A stretch of 64,000 bases of DNA from Sulfurospirillum oryzae. Lineage in GTDB: Bacteria > Campylobacterota > Campylobacteria > Campylobacterales > Sulfurospirillaceae. Made by a program: the position numbers and the translations under genes. Under the pieces are notes generated by a model that worked only from the letters and a program-made list of their open reading frames with translations, did no database searches and had not been told where the DNA came from. The stretch covers positions 1 through 64,000 of the forward strand of contig NZ_JANZKZ010000006.1 of the NCBI RefSeq assembly GCF_025770725.1. Reading direction: 5' to 3'. Below are positions 1 through 10,257 of this stretch, piece after piece (position 1 is the first letter of the stretch; the number at the start of each line of letters is the position of its first letter).

Positions 1-1165
1 TTTTAACTAAAGCAATTCCTTCTTCTTTGGTATTTTCTACTATTTTAGATTCTGTATCCACATTTCTAACCACTTCTGATGCGGTACGTGAGAGCTCCTC
101 AGAAATGGAAGCATTTTCATTACTAATTGTTTTAGATTTTTTGACTATCTCATGGAGTTTTTCGATGAATTTATTGATATTACGAGAGACTTGAGCAAAT
201 TCATCATTAGCAGTGGCAGAAAGTCGTTGACGAAGATCGCCCTCTGAGCTTGAGAGCTCTTCTACCACAGTGTTGAGATTATCAAGAGGGCGAAGCAAGG
301 CTTTAATTAACACGATCATCACTCCAATGGAGAGAATCAGCATGACAAGCCCCATAAGCATCAAGTCCCTAATTTGAGCACTCAAAAAGGCATAAGCAGT
401 TTCTTTATCAAAGGTAATACCAGGAGTCCAGCCTGTCTCTGTTGATACCTTAAAGGCAAAAATTTTATTAGCACCTTGGAATTCATACTCAACAAATCCC
501 TCTTTTTTTTCTTTAAACTCTTTACTCAGTGTTGATTCTGTACCGAGTAGCTCTTTTTTAGGGTGTGCCACAATCATTTTTTTTGTGTCAAGAAGCATTC
601 CGTATCCACCGTTAAAGTTAACATCTCCAACGGCTTTTACTAAGGTTTCTAAGGGAAGATCAATACCTACAACACCGATCAAAGTATTGTTTTTCATAAT
701 AGGAGCCATCACGGTAACCATAAGCACTTTGGCAGTTGCGCCTACATAGGCATCGGTTATGCCGACTTTTCCTTCGCTTTTAGCCTGCTTATACCAACCC
801 CGAGATCTTGGATCGTAACCTTCCGCTTTTTTCTTGCCGCTACCATAGATCATTTTGCCATCTTCAAAACCAGCGTATGATTCCATTGCATCGAATGTTT
901 TAGTCATCTCTTTTAGCCTGGCTTCTAAATCAGCATCATCCATTGAATTAGTTAAAGAGCGTGCAGTACCAGCGACACCACTTTTTTTGGATGAGACCCA
1001 GAGATCAATATAGTCAGTGAGCGCATGTGATGCCATCTGTAGGCTAGCTTCAACTTGCACAACGCTATTTTTCTTTGTATCCATATAGCTAAATAAGCTA
1101 AATGTTCCTAAGCTTAAAAACATTAACACAGAGATGGTTAGAATGATTTTGGCTTTAAACGACAT
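1..1165 (-). CDS. methyl-accepting chemotaxis protein, dCache sensor (partial)
   Basis: I translated this by hand; it runs off the left edge, so the C-terminal signalling domain is missing. It starts with MSFKAKIILTIS at 1165, with a good Shine-Dalgarno (AAGGAGA on the minus strand) just upstream. The order is: TM1 (about residues 5-28), a large periplasmic double-Cache region (about 35-270), TM2 (about 270-292), a HAMP segment and the start of the coiled-coil methylation helix. The sensor contains DPRSRGWY, then ITDAY and GVVGID, resembling the R-x-W-Y/Y/D pattern of amino-acid-binding dCache receptors. An amino-acid or related ligand is therefore an inference; the chemoreceptor call is firm. 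Confidence 0.93.
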   Translation of the reverse strand, partial: MSFKAKIILTISVLMFLSLGTFSLFSYMDTKKNSVVQVEASLQMASHALTDYIDLWVSSKKSGVAGTARSLTNSMDDADLEARLKEMTKTFDAMESYAGFEDGKMIYGSGKKKAEGYDPRSRGWYKQAKSEGKVGITDAYVGATAKVLMVTVMAPIMKNNTLIGVVGIDLPLETLVKAVGDVNFNGGYGMLLDTKKMIVAHPKKELLGTESTLSKEFKEKKEGFVEYEFQGANKIFAFKVSTETGWTPGITFDKETAYAFLSAQIRDLMLMGLVMLILSIGVMIVLIKALLRPLDNLNTVVEELSSSEGDLRQRLSATANDEFAQVSRNINKFIEKLHEIVKKSKTISNENASISEELSRTASEVVRNVDTESKIVENTKEEGIALVK

Positions 1166-1402
1166 GCGCTTTCTCCTTAGTGGTGTAGAAGGTAATTAAT
1201 ATAATAAAGAATACACAATGAAATCATAATAAAAAGCTGTTATTTAAAGATTACATTATTTATGTAAGTTTAAACCAGAAAAGAGACTCTTACGAGACTT
1301 TTTTCTATAAAATAATGCATGAACAAAGAAGATGGCTACTAAAGAAACAACAAGCAAGATTTTGTTACAATCGCTTCTAAAACTACACGATGAGGATCTC
1401 TT
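1166..1402. promoter_or_regulatory. divergent intergenic region, chemoreceptor / aminotransferase
   Basis: 237 AT-rich bases between two divergently transcribed genes, so it must hold promoters for both. I see no ORF or strong inverted repeat. A GAGGA sequence just before 1403 is the aminotransferase ribosome binding site. Confidence 0.5.
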
Positions 1403-2512
1403 ATGTTACTTTTGACACCAGGACCAACTCCCGTTCCTGAAGCGGTACGTATGGCAATGGGTACACCTACGATTCACCATAGAACACCAGAGTTTGAGGC
1501 GATTTTTGAAAAAGCTAGAGGCTATTTAAAACAACTGTTTGATATGGAAGAAGTGTTAATGCTCGCAAGCAGTGGAACTGGGGCGATGGAAGCATGTGTT
1601 CTGCATTTGTGCCAAAGTAAAGCGATTGTCGTCAATTCGGGCAAATTTGGTGAACGTTTTGGCAAGATTTGCGCAGCGTACAATAAGCCATTTGTCGAAA
1701 TCAAAAATGAATGGGATACACCTGTTAGTGTTGATGCCATTGTTGAGCTTGTTAAAAACGATGAAAGCATTGATGCTGTTTGTATGCAAGTGTGTGAAAG
1801 TGCGGGTGGACTTCGTCATCCTGTTGAAGCAGTTGCAAAAGCTGTTAAAGCCATTCGTCCTAACATCATGGTGATTGCCGATGGCATTACGGCTGTAGGT
1901 GTTGAAAAAGTCGACACGACCAATGTTGATGCACTCATTTCTGGAAGCCAAAAAGCGTTGATGCTTCCTCCGGGACTTGCATTTATTGGTCTGAATGCCA
2001 AAGCGTTAGAGATCATTGAAAATGGAGGCGTAGGTTACTATTTTAACCTCAAAACCGAACTTAAAAACCAACGTAAAAACACCACCGCATGGACAGCTGC
2101 AACAACGCTTGTGATTGGACTTGTTGCCATGTTTGAGCTCATTGAATCTGAAGGCGGTTTGGATAAACTTTATGCCGATACGGCAAAAAGAGCGTTAGCT
2201 ACCAATAAAGCTTTGCAAGCTCTTGGGCTTCACATTTACCCAAAAGTGCCTGCTCATGCTATGAGTGCAGTGTTGCATGACGATGCGAGTAAAATCCGCA
2301 AAATTTTAAAAACAAAATATGGCGTTAATATGGCCGGTGGACAAGATCATATTAAAGATACACTCTTTAGAATCAACCACATGGGACTTGTGAATGTGTA
2401 TGAGACGGCTTGGACGCTTAATGCTGTAGAGCTTGCACTTGCAGAACTAGGCAAACGCGCTTATGATGGAACTGCCAATAGGGTCTTTACCCAAGAATTT
2501 TACCAAGGTTAA
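1403..2512 (+). CDS. class V aminotransferase (serine/alanine-glyoxylate type)
   Basis: 369 residues, the full length of the PLP-dependent serine-pyruvate/alanine-glyoxylate aminotransferase family. The N-terminal LLTPGPTPVP and IHHRTPEF motifs, the cofactor loop ASSGTGAMEA (55-64), Asp160 in DGITAVG and the Schiff-base lysine K184 in SGSQKAL are all present. Cytoplasmic. The exact substrate (serine, alanine, phosphoserine or aspartate) cannot be read from sequence. The gene ends 2 nt before the hisZ-like gene, so the two are probably co-transcribed. Confidence 0.9.
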   Translation: MLLLTPGPTPVPEAVRMAMGTPTIHHRTPEFEAIFEKARGYLKQLFDMEEVLMLASSGTGAMEACVLHLCQSKAIVVNSGKFGERFGKICAAYNKPFVEIKNEWDTPVSVDAIVELVKNDESIDAVCMQVCESAGGLRHPVEAVAKAVKAIRPNIMVIADGITAVGVEKVDTTNVDALISGSQKALMLPPGLAFIGLNAKALEIIENGGVGYYFNLKTELKNQRKNTTAWTAATTLVIGLVAMFELIESEGGLDKLYADTAKRALATNKALQALGLHIYPKVPAHAMSAVLHDDASKIRKILKTKYGVNMAGGQDHIKDTLFRINHMGLVNVYETAWTLNAVELALAELGKRAYDGTANRVFTQEFYQG

Positions 2513-2514
2513 TA

Positions 2515-4618
<2,104 letters not shown>

Positions 4619-4643
4619 TCTTTACATGTAAAGGTGTGAACGC

Positions 4644-5078
4644 ATGAAAAGCCAGTTCTCTAAGATTGCTAAAATCCGAAAACAAAAACGTGATGCAATC
4701 GAAAGAGAGCTGCTTAAGAGTCAAAACAAAGAGCGAATGTTACACCATAAAATTACCGCTTTATTTGATGAAATTGCTGCCGTGCAGATGCCCAAAGAGG
4801 GCATGGTATCGGTGCTCATTATGGTGGGTGAGCAAAAAAATATTTTAAATCGTGAAAAAAAACATTGTGAGCAAGAACTTTTTGTCGTAGAGCGCAATAC
4901 TAAAAAGCTTCAAGCAGAATACCAAAAAGCGCATGTGGAATATGAAAAAATTAAATACCTTGAAGAGCAAGAGCTTAAAGCGATGATGGACAAGATTAAA
5001 CGCGAAGAACAGCTCTATTTAGATGAAATATCAACGATGTTATTTGCCGGTGAAATGAGTAAAAGAGGTAGAGGATGA
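4644..5078 (+). CDS. FliJ-like coiled-coil flagellar export protein (FlgX-like)
   Basis: 144 residues, almost entirely charged heptad-type helix and without a signal peptide, as in FliJ-family chaperones or stalk proteins of the flagellar type III secretion system. It is followed by a MotE-like gene with an ATGA overlap, the same pair that sits downstream of purA in C. jejuni, where I recall the first gene being described as the flagellar chaperone FlgX. Function is inferred from coiled-coil character and synteny. The ribosome binding site AAAGG (4630-4634) is the right arm of a TTTACATGTAAA palindrome. Confidence 0.7.
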   Translation: MKSQFSKIAKIRKQKRDAIERELLKSQNKERMLHHKITALFDEIAAVQMPKEGMVSVLIMVGEQKNILNREKKHCEQELFVVERNTKKLQAEYQKAHVEYEKIKYLEEQELKAMMDKIKREEQLYLDEISTMLFAGEMSKRGRG

Positions 5079-5602
5079 AATATATTTGGATCTTATTGAT
5101 AGGCACTTTACTTTGCGCAGAGACGATTGATTGTACTCAGGTCTTTGAAACGCGTAAAGGAGAGCTTTTGCGTGAAGTTGAGAAAATTGATGAAGCGCGC
5201 CAATCCTTTGAAGCCCTGCAAGGTGCAACCAATGCACTCTTTGAAAAACAAAAAACTGCTTTAAAAGAGAAAGAAAACAGTATTGCAAAAACAAAACAAG
5301 AGATTGAAGAAAAAGAGAAGCAAATTGCAGCAATGCTTGCTGAAAACAAGCGACTTTTAGATTTGGTTGAAGCGAAAAAAAGCGAAAAGATTGATGAAAC
5401 TTATATAAAAATGAAAGATGCAGCCGCTGCTGCAATTATTGAAAAATTACCAATTCATGAAGGTGCGGCAATTATGTTTGGATTACCGGCCAAAAAGATT
5501 TCTCAAGTCATGGCAAAAATGAACCCTCAAGTTGCTTCAGATATTACACAACGCCTCAAAAAAGGTCCTCCTTTTGTGGATGACAACAAAACAAAAGAGT
5601 GA
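5075..5602 (+). CDS. MotE/MgtE-N-like periplasmic motility protein
   Basis: 175 residues. A short signal peptide (MKYIWILLIGTLLCAE) is followed by a long coiled coil (about 30-105) and a C-terminal MgtE intracellular-N-type helical repeat (about 110-165, AAIIEKLP..GAAIMFGLP..QVMAKMNP). This layout matches the Campylobacterota MotE-like protein linked to flagellar motor function and, in C. jejuni, to invasion. It overlaps the FliJ-like gene by 4 nt and is probably translationally coupled to it. Confidence 0.75.
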   Translation: MKYIWILLIGTLLCAETIDCTQVFETRKGELLREVEKIDEARQSFEALQGATNALFEKQKTALKEKENSIAKTKQEIEEKEKQIAAMLAENKRLLDLVEAKKSEKIDETYIKMKDAAAAAIIEKLPIHEGAAIMFGLPAKKISQVMAKMNPQVASDITQRLKKGPPFVDDNKTKE

Positions 5603-5685
5603 CAAAACTCACCTCTCATTTCTCTAAACAGATATTTACCTTATGTTTGATACAATATGTGAAAATTCAGAAGTAAGGTTTATGG

Positions 5686-6240
5686 ATGAAAATCAGATTG
5701 CCTCATGCCCCTTATATTGCCAATAAAATAGCGATTGATATTTTAAATTGTGGATTTGTTACCATGCTTAAGGGCTTAGAGCCTATTGTAAAAGTCGCAG
5801 AGGATTTGATTGTTGCCGATATTAAACAAGAGACTGCGCTAGAAGAGCGTGTAACAGAAATTTTGGAACAAAATGAAGATGAGATGGAGTTTCAACGCGT
5901 TGATCGCCGAAATATGTTTTGGTTGATCAAGAAAAAGTTAGCACGCGAGTTTGGTGTTATTTTGTCGTATGAAGATAGATACAACGAGATATCACATAAA
6001 ATTTTAGAAACGTGCTGGAAAATGGGTTTGATTGAATACAATGTTACTGAAAACCGTGTAAAAAATGTTGTTTTTAATGCGATAGAGACGTATGTATCAC
6101 ATTTCCAAGCTATTGAAGATGAAGTGGCTGAGAAAATTTCAAACTATAAGCGAAAGCTAGTCCCTGGCTCAGAAGAGTATGATTTGATTTTTGAAAAGCT
6201 CTATGAAGAAGAGCTTAGAAGAAGAGGAATGTTAGTATGA
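5686..6240 (+). CDS. DUF507 family protein
   Basis: 184 residues, soluble, helical, no signal peptide. It begins MKIRLPHAPYIANKIAIDI, as DUF507 proteins do, and ends ELRRRGMLV. The family is conserved in Campylobacterota and some deep-branching bacteria without an established function. Its position just before carA (ATGA overlap at 6237-6240) is the same in C. jejuni. The 83-nt gap upstream carries no obvious terminator. Confidence 0.85.
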   Translation: MKIRLPHAPYIANKIAIDILNCGFVTMLKGLEPIVKVAEDLIVADIKQETALEERVTEILEQNEDEMEFQRVDRRNMFWLIKKKLAREFGVILSYEDRYNEISHKILETCWKMGLIEYNVTENRVKNVVFNAIETYVSHFQAIEDEVAEKISNYKRKLVPGSEEYDLIFEKLYEEELRRRGMLV

Positions 6241-7367
6241 TGTTAAAACCTGTATGGATTTATCTTGAAAATGGCGTTTTCTTAGAAGCAAAAAGTTTTG
6301 GCTTTGAAGGTTCAAAAACAGGAGAGATCGTTTTTAATACCTCTATGAGCGGTTATCAAGAGATTATGAGTGATCCAAGTTATGCAGGACAGTTTGTTGT
6401 TTTTACGATGCCTGAAATTGGTATTGTTGGAACCAATGACAATGACATGGAAAGTAACACCATTTACGCAAGTGGAATGTTTGTACGAAGTTTGAACGAA
6501 ATGCCTTCTAACTTTAGATCTACAGACACATTGCCGTCATTTTTGAAAAAATATCAAAGTATGGGTATTTGTGATATTGACACACGTTATTTGACTAAAA
6601 TGATTCGAGATAACGGTCCTAAAATGATGATCGCATCGACTGAAGTGAGTGACCCTGAAAAGCTCAAAGCTATGCTCTTAGCTAGCCCTCGTATTGAAGA
6701 AGTCAATTATATTGAAAAAGTAAGTACCTCAAAACCTTATTTACATGTAAACGGGGTATGGGATGCAGAAGCCCAAGCTTACAATGCAACCCCAAAACGA
6801 ATTGGTAAGAAAATTCTTGCTGTCGATTTAGGTATTAAACGCAATATCCTAAATGAACTATGCGAAGTAGGGTTGGATGTTGAAGTTATTCCTCACAATT
6901 TTAATGCTGATGAAGTGATTGCACGTTATAAAAAAGGCGAGATTCACGGAATTTTCTTATCCAATGGCCCTGGTGATCCGCTTATTTTAAAAAATGAAGC
7001 AGCAGAAGTAAGTAAAGTAATTGAGGCAAAAGTGCCTATGTTTGCCATCTGTTTAGGGCATCAATTACTCTCTATTGCGCATGGGTATCCAACGTATAAG
7101 CTTAAATTTGGACAGCATGGTGGTAATCATCCTGTTAAAAATATAAAAAGCAATATTGTAGAAATTACAACACAAAACCACAATTACAATGTACCTGATA
7201 ACATCTGTCAAATTGCACGTATTACACATGTCAACCTTTTTGACAACACCATTGAGGGACTTGAATATAATGACTCTCCAATTTTCTCTGTACAGCATCA
7301 TCCAGAGGCGAGCGCAGGTCCACAAGAGAGTAGATATATTTTCCAAGAGTTTGCCAACAGATTATAA
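6237..7367 (+). CDS. carA: carbamoyl-phosphate synthase small subunit (glutaminase)
   Basis: 376 residues, full length. It hydrolyses glutamine and passes ammonia to CarB for carbamoyl phosphate (pyrimidine and arginine synthesis). The N-terminal CPSase_sm_chain domain holds the FNTSMSGYQE motif. The class I amidotransferase domain carries the nucleophile C272 (AICLGHQ) and the partners H355 and E357 (QHHPE). Two adjacent ATGs (6237, 6240) are possible starts. carB is not adjacent, which is usual in this phylum. Confidence 0.97.
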   Translation: MMLKPVWIYLENGVFLEAKSFGFEGSKTGEIVFNTSMSGYQEIMSDPSYAGQFVVFTMPEIGIVGTNDNDMESNTIYASGMFVRSLNEMPSNFRSTDTLPSFLKKYQSMGICDIDTRYLTKMIRDNGPKMMIASTEVSDPEKLKAMLLASPRIEEVNYIEKVSTSKPYLHVNGVWDAEAQAYNATPKRIGKKILAVDLGIKRNILNELCEVGLDVEVIPHNFNADEVIARYKKGEIHGIFLSNGPGDPLILKNEAAEVSKVIEAKVPMFAICLGHQLLSIAHGYPTYKLKFGQHGGNHPVKNIKSNIVEITTQNHNYNVPDNICQIARITHVNLFDNTIEGLEYNDSPIFSVQHHPEASAGPQESRYIFQEFANRL

Positions 7368-7368
7368 A

Positions 7369-7387
7369 TACCTTTCTGAAAAAGGTA
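7369..7387. terminator. short hairpin after carA
   Basis: Arms TACCTTT (7369-7375) and AAAGGTA (7381-7387) with a 5-nt loop, 1 nt after the carA stop. There is no clear T-tract. It directly abuts a modular repeat element. Confidence 0.4.
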
Positions 7388-7491
7388 AAGCACCAAAGGT
7401 GCGCGGGCTTTCCGCCAAGGAAAACTTAGCGTTAGCGTAGCTTTCAAGGCTTTGCTTTGAAAGCGTGTTAAGAGTTCTGTAAGAACTTTAA
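7388..7491 (+). repeat. modular hairpin repeat, full copy A
   Basis: About 104 nt. Hairpin 1: GCACC/GGTGC (7390-7394/7398-7402). Then a GC-rich stretch and the core variant GCGTTAGCGTAG (ending 7440). Hairpin 2: CTTTCAAGGC/GCTTTGAAAG with TTT loop (7441-7463). Then GCGTG and hairpin 3 around AGTTCT/AGAACT (7468-7491). The same order recurs in copies B and C, so this is one family. It lies between carA and the next gene, in the sense orientation. Confidence 0.85.
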
Positions 7492-7508
7492 ATAAATGGA
7501 GCAATGCC

Positions 7509-8189
7509 ATTAACGCCATCGATATTACAGCAATCATCAGTGTTGCTTTTCTAGGAAGCTTAGGGCATTGCATCGGTATGTGTGGAGGGTTTGTCATGGC
7601 GTATAGTAGCGCTAAGATTGACACTTCCACTTCTTCATTAAGACAATTTTTGTGTCATCTCACTTACAATTTAGGCAGAATTAGCTCTTATACACTCTTA
7701 GGAATGCTTTTTGGTGCTCTTGGAAGTGTCTTTACTTTTTCTTCTCACATCAATGGTTATTTTTATTTTGTGATTGGTATTATGATGGTCCTCATGGGAT
7801 TCTCGATGATGGGGAAAATAAAATTTCTAACTTCGCTAGAAGCAACGATTGCTTTTAATCCTTTCATTAAAAAAGTTTTCTCTCATCTTATTCACTCCAA
7901 TAGCATAGCAAGTTTTTATGGGCTAGGACTTCTGAACGGCTTTTTACCCTGTGGTTTGGTTTATTTTTTCTTAGCCGCAGCTGCTACCTCAGGTTCTTTT
8001 CTTTTTGGTGGATTAACCATGGTGATGTTTGGACTTGCAACAATGCCAGCAATGCTTGGACTTGGCTTTGTTGTAGGCTTCTTAAAAGGAAGCGGATTTC
8101 GAGAAGTGATGATTAAAATAGCATCTTTAATTATTATAGGTTACGGTATCTATATGACGTATCTTGGTTATAGTGCGGCAATAGCATGA
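7509..8189 (+). CDS. sulfite exporter TauE/SafE (UreH/DsbD-like) membrane protein, no canonical start
   Basis: Polytopic inner-membrane protein with the family motif GHCIGMCGGF near the N-terminus and about six hydrophobic helices. An internal GLLNGFLPCGLVY segment resembles the DsbD/CcdA-type cysteine motif, so a role in metal or thiol handling for oxidase assembly is possible. The reading frame upstream of ATG 7578 continues through conserved-looking residues (ITAIISVAFLGSLGHCIG) but holds no ATG, GTG or TTG. A GGAG at 7498-7501 sits 7 nt before ATT 7509, giving 226 aa. Either a rare ATT start or a 1-nt frameshift is present. Starting at 7578 would cut off the first motif half. Overlaps the next gene by 4 nt. 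Confidence 0.8.
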   Translation: MNAIDITAIISVAFLGSLGHCIGMCGGFVMAYSSAKIDTSTSSLRQFLCHLTYNLGRISSYTLLGMLFGALGSVFTFSSHINGYFYFVIGIMMVLMGFSMMGKIKFLTSLEATIAFNPFIKKVFSHLIHSNSIASFYGLGLLNGFLPCGLVYFFLAAAATSGSFLFGGLTMVMFGLATMPAMLGLGFVVGFLKGSGFREVMIKIASLIIIGYGIYMTYLGYSAAIA

Positions 8190-9424
8190 AGTTAGAACAA
8201 TACCAGAGTGCGATTGAAAGCAGTAATATCATCTCTAAAACCGATATTTTTGGCATTATCACGTTTGTTAACGATGAGTTCTGCAAGATTTCTGGTTACA
8301 CTAAAGAAGAGTTGGTAGGGAAAAATCACAATATTGTAAGGCATCCTGATGTACCTGCCTCAACCTTTAAACAGCTATGGCAAACGATCCTTCAGAAAAA
8401 AACCTATAAATCAACGGTTAAAAATTTAGCAAAAGATGGTAGCACTTTTTATGTCAATACAACAGTTTTTCCTATTTTAGATGAAAATGGCGATATTGAA
8501 GAGTTTATTGCTATTCGTTATGATGTAACAGAAAGTGTGCGTTTAAGTGAAGCGTTAATCGCTAAAGATGAGGAGCTAGAACAGCTCAATAAAACGCTAG
8601 AGCAAAGAGTTAAAGAGCAGACCAAAGCTTTGAGAATACTCAATCAGACCTTGGAAGAGCGCGTGCAAGAAGAGGTGGAAAAAAATAGAGAAAAAGATCG
8701 ATTCTTATTTCAGCAATCACGTCTTGCTTCCATGGGTGAGATGATCGCTAATATTGCACATCAATGGCGACAGCCACTCTCTGAGCTGAATATAACGCTT
8801 TATAAAATGAATAAGCTCTACCGTCGTCAAAATGATGGTAAAGACATAGAGTTTGAAGACAGTTATGCTCATGCAAAAAAGATTATCACCAAAATGTCTG
8901 AAACGATTGAAGATTTTCGTCATTTCTTTAGCCCCGATCGTCAAAGTGAGTATTTTTCCCTTAGCCAAGTTGCAAAAGAAGCCGTAGACATTATGAGAGG
9001 GACACTTGAAAAAAATGAGATTGAGATTAAGATAGAGATAAAGCATGATGCAGCAATCAAAGGTTATTTCAATGAATTTTCTCAAGTTCTGATAAATTTA
9101 ATGAATAACACAATTGATGCATTTTCACACAATAAAATAAAAAATAGATTAATTTATATTGAAATTGACACATTAGGGCAAGGAGATGCTATAATTAAAG
9201 TCTGCGATAATGCTGGTGGAATTGAACCAACTATTTTAGATAAGATTTTTGAACCTTATTTTACAACAAAGCACGCAAGTGCAGGGACAGGATTAGGGCT
9301 CTATATGAGTAAGATGATTATCAATAATAGCATGAAAGGATTTATCGTTGCAGAAAATTGCAATGATGGCGTTTGTTTTACCATTACTATTCCAGCAGAA
9401 TTGAGTGAAAAGGAAGAGCAATGA
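8186..9424 (+). CDS. PAS-domain sensor histidine kinase (BumS-like)
   Basis: 412 residues, soluble, no membrane segment. N-terminal PAS domain (about 1-120, with GITTFVND-type and KDGSTFYVN segments), coiled coil (about 125-180), H-box HQWRQPL with H192, then HATPase boxes LMNNTIDAF, DNAGGIEP and GTGLGLYMSK. It is encoded directly before its response regulator (ATGA overlap) and upstream of ccoNOQP. In C. jejuni the gene pair in this position is BumSR, in which BumS acts mainly as a phosphatase in a butyrate response; orthology here is inferred from synteny. All canonical kinase boxes are visible, so loss of kinase activity cannot be read off. Confidence 0.88.
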   Translation: MKLEQYQSAIESSNIISKTDIFGIITFVNDEFCKISGYTKEELVGKNHNIVRHPDVPASTFKQLWQTILQKKTYKSTVKNLAKDGSTFYVNTTVFPILDENGDIEEFIAIRYDVTESVRLSEALIAKDEELEQLNKTLEQRVKEQTKALRILNQTLEERVQEEVEKNREKDRFLFQQSRLASMGEMIANIAHQWRQPLSELNITLYKMNKLYRRQNDGKDIEFEDSYAHAKKIITKMSETIEDFRHFFSPDRQSEYFSLSQVAKEAVDIMRGTLEKNEIEIKIEIKHDAAIKGYFNEFSQVLINLMNNTIDAFSHNKIKNRLIYIEIDTLGQGDAIIKVCDNAGGIEPTILDKIFEPYFTTKHASAGTGLGLYMSKMIINNSMKGFIVAENCNDGVCFTITIPAELSEKEEQ

Positions 9425-10101
9425 GTGGATTATCAAAATTGACGGTTTTGTTTGTCGAGGATGAAGAATATCTAAGAAATGCTTTAGAAAGTGCAATTGG
9501 AGATGAATTTGCCAAGTTTATTGTTGCACGCGATGGCGATGATGGATTGAAAAAGTTTAAAAAATATAAGCCAGATATTGTTGTAACTGACATTATGATG
9601 CCTGTAATGGATGGCTTAATGATGGCTAAAGAGATCAAACACATCTCAAAACAGACCCCAATTGTTATTTTAAGTGCATTTAGTGAAAAAGAGCGCCTTT
9701 TAGAGGCAATTGATGTAGGTATTGATAAATACTTAATTAAACCTATTGATCCAGATGAGCTTCTAAAAACACTACAGTTTGTTTCCAAAGAGATGTTAGA
9801 TCAAAGTGATAGTGTCGAACTTGGTTTCGGGTATCAGTTTGACAAAAGCAGACGTGTTCTTGTTAAAGAAGGGAAAACAATCTTTTTAACAAAGAAGGAG
9901 TTACTTTTTATCTCAATCTTAGTTAAAAATTTAGGTGTATTCGTTCTTCATGAAGAGATTAAAAAGTATGTTTGGACAAACAAAAAAGTAACAGATTCAG
10001 CCATCCGTACTTTTATTAAACGAGTGCGTGAAAAAACTGACAAAGAATTTATCAAAAATATCCCCGGTCTTGGCTACAAAATCAATACGCAAGAACGATA
10101 A
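9421..10101 (+). CDS. OmpR-family response regulator (BumR-like)
   Basis: 226 residues. Receiver domain (about 1-120) with acidic pocket VEDEE, phospho-acceptor D57 (VVTDIMMP) and LIKPID lysine, followed by a C-terminal winged-helix DNA-binding domain (about 130-226, SAIRTFIKRVREK, IPGLGYKI). Overlaps the kinase gene by 4 nt. Genes ccoN onward begin 150 nt downstream behind their own promoter, so cbb3 oxidase is a plausible but unproven target. Confidence 0.9.
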   Translation: MSGLSKLTVLFVEDEEYLRNALESAIGDEFAKFIVARDGDDGLKKFKKYKPDIVVTDIMMPVMDGLMMAKEIKHISKQTPIVILSAFSEKERLLEAIDVGIDKYLIKPIDPDELLKTLQFVSKEMLDQSDSVELGFGYQFDKSRRVLVKEGKTIFLTKKELLFISILVKNLGVFVLHEEIKKYVWTNKKVTDSAIRTFIKRVREKTDKEFIKNIPGLGYKINTQER

Positions 10102-10115
10102 TTTCATCGTTCTTG
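10090..10115 (+). terminator. hairpin terminator after response regulator
   Basis: Perfect 10-bp stem CAAGAACGAT (10090-10099) / ATCGTTCTTG (10106-10115) with a 6-nt loop, overlapping the stop codon. The following sequence is AT-rich but lacks a strict T-run. Confidence 0.6.
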
Positions 10116-10199
10116 TAACTTCAATATTTAATATTTCCTTAACTTTTTTTATTTAACACAAATTTAATCTTCTTAAGCTTCGTTGTAGATTTGCTGCAC

Positions 10200-10257
10200 T
10201 ATAATTCTTACATTATGTGATATTTTTGTGACATAAAAACACAAGTAGGAGGAATTG
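10200..10257 (+). promoter_or_regulatory. ccoN promoter region with TGTGA direct repeat
   Basis: TATAAT at 10200-10205 fits a sigma-70 -10 box, giving a start near 10212. Two TGTGA pentamers (10216-10220 and 10227-10231) are spaced 11 bp apart, one helical turn. A strong AGGAGG (10247-10252) ends 5 nt before the ATG at 10258. Confidence 0.6.

Noticed and set aside
4621-4632. TTTACATGTAAA as a transcription terminator
   Set aside because: A perfect palindrome with no loop and no following T-run cannot fold into a normal terminator, and most copies are inside genes.
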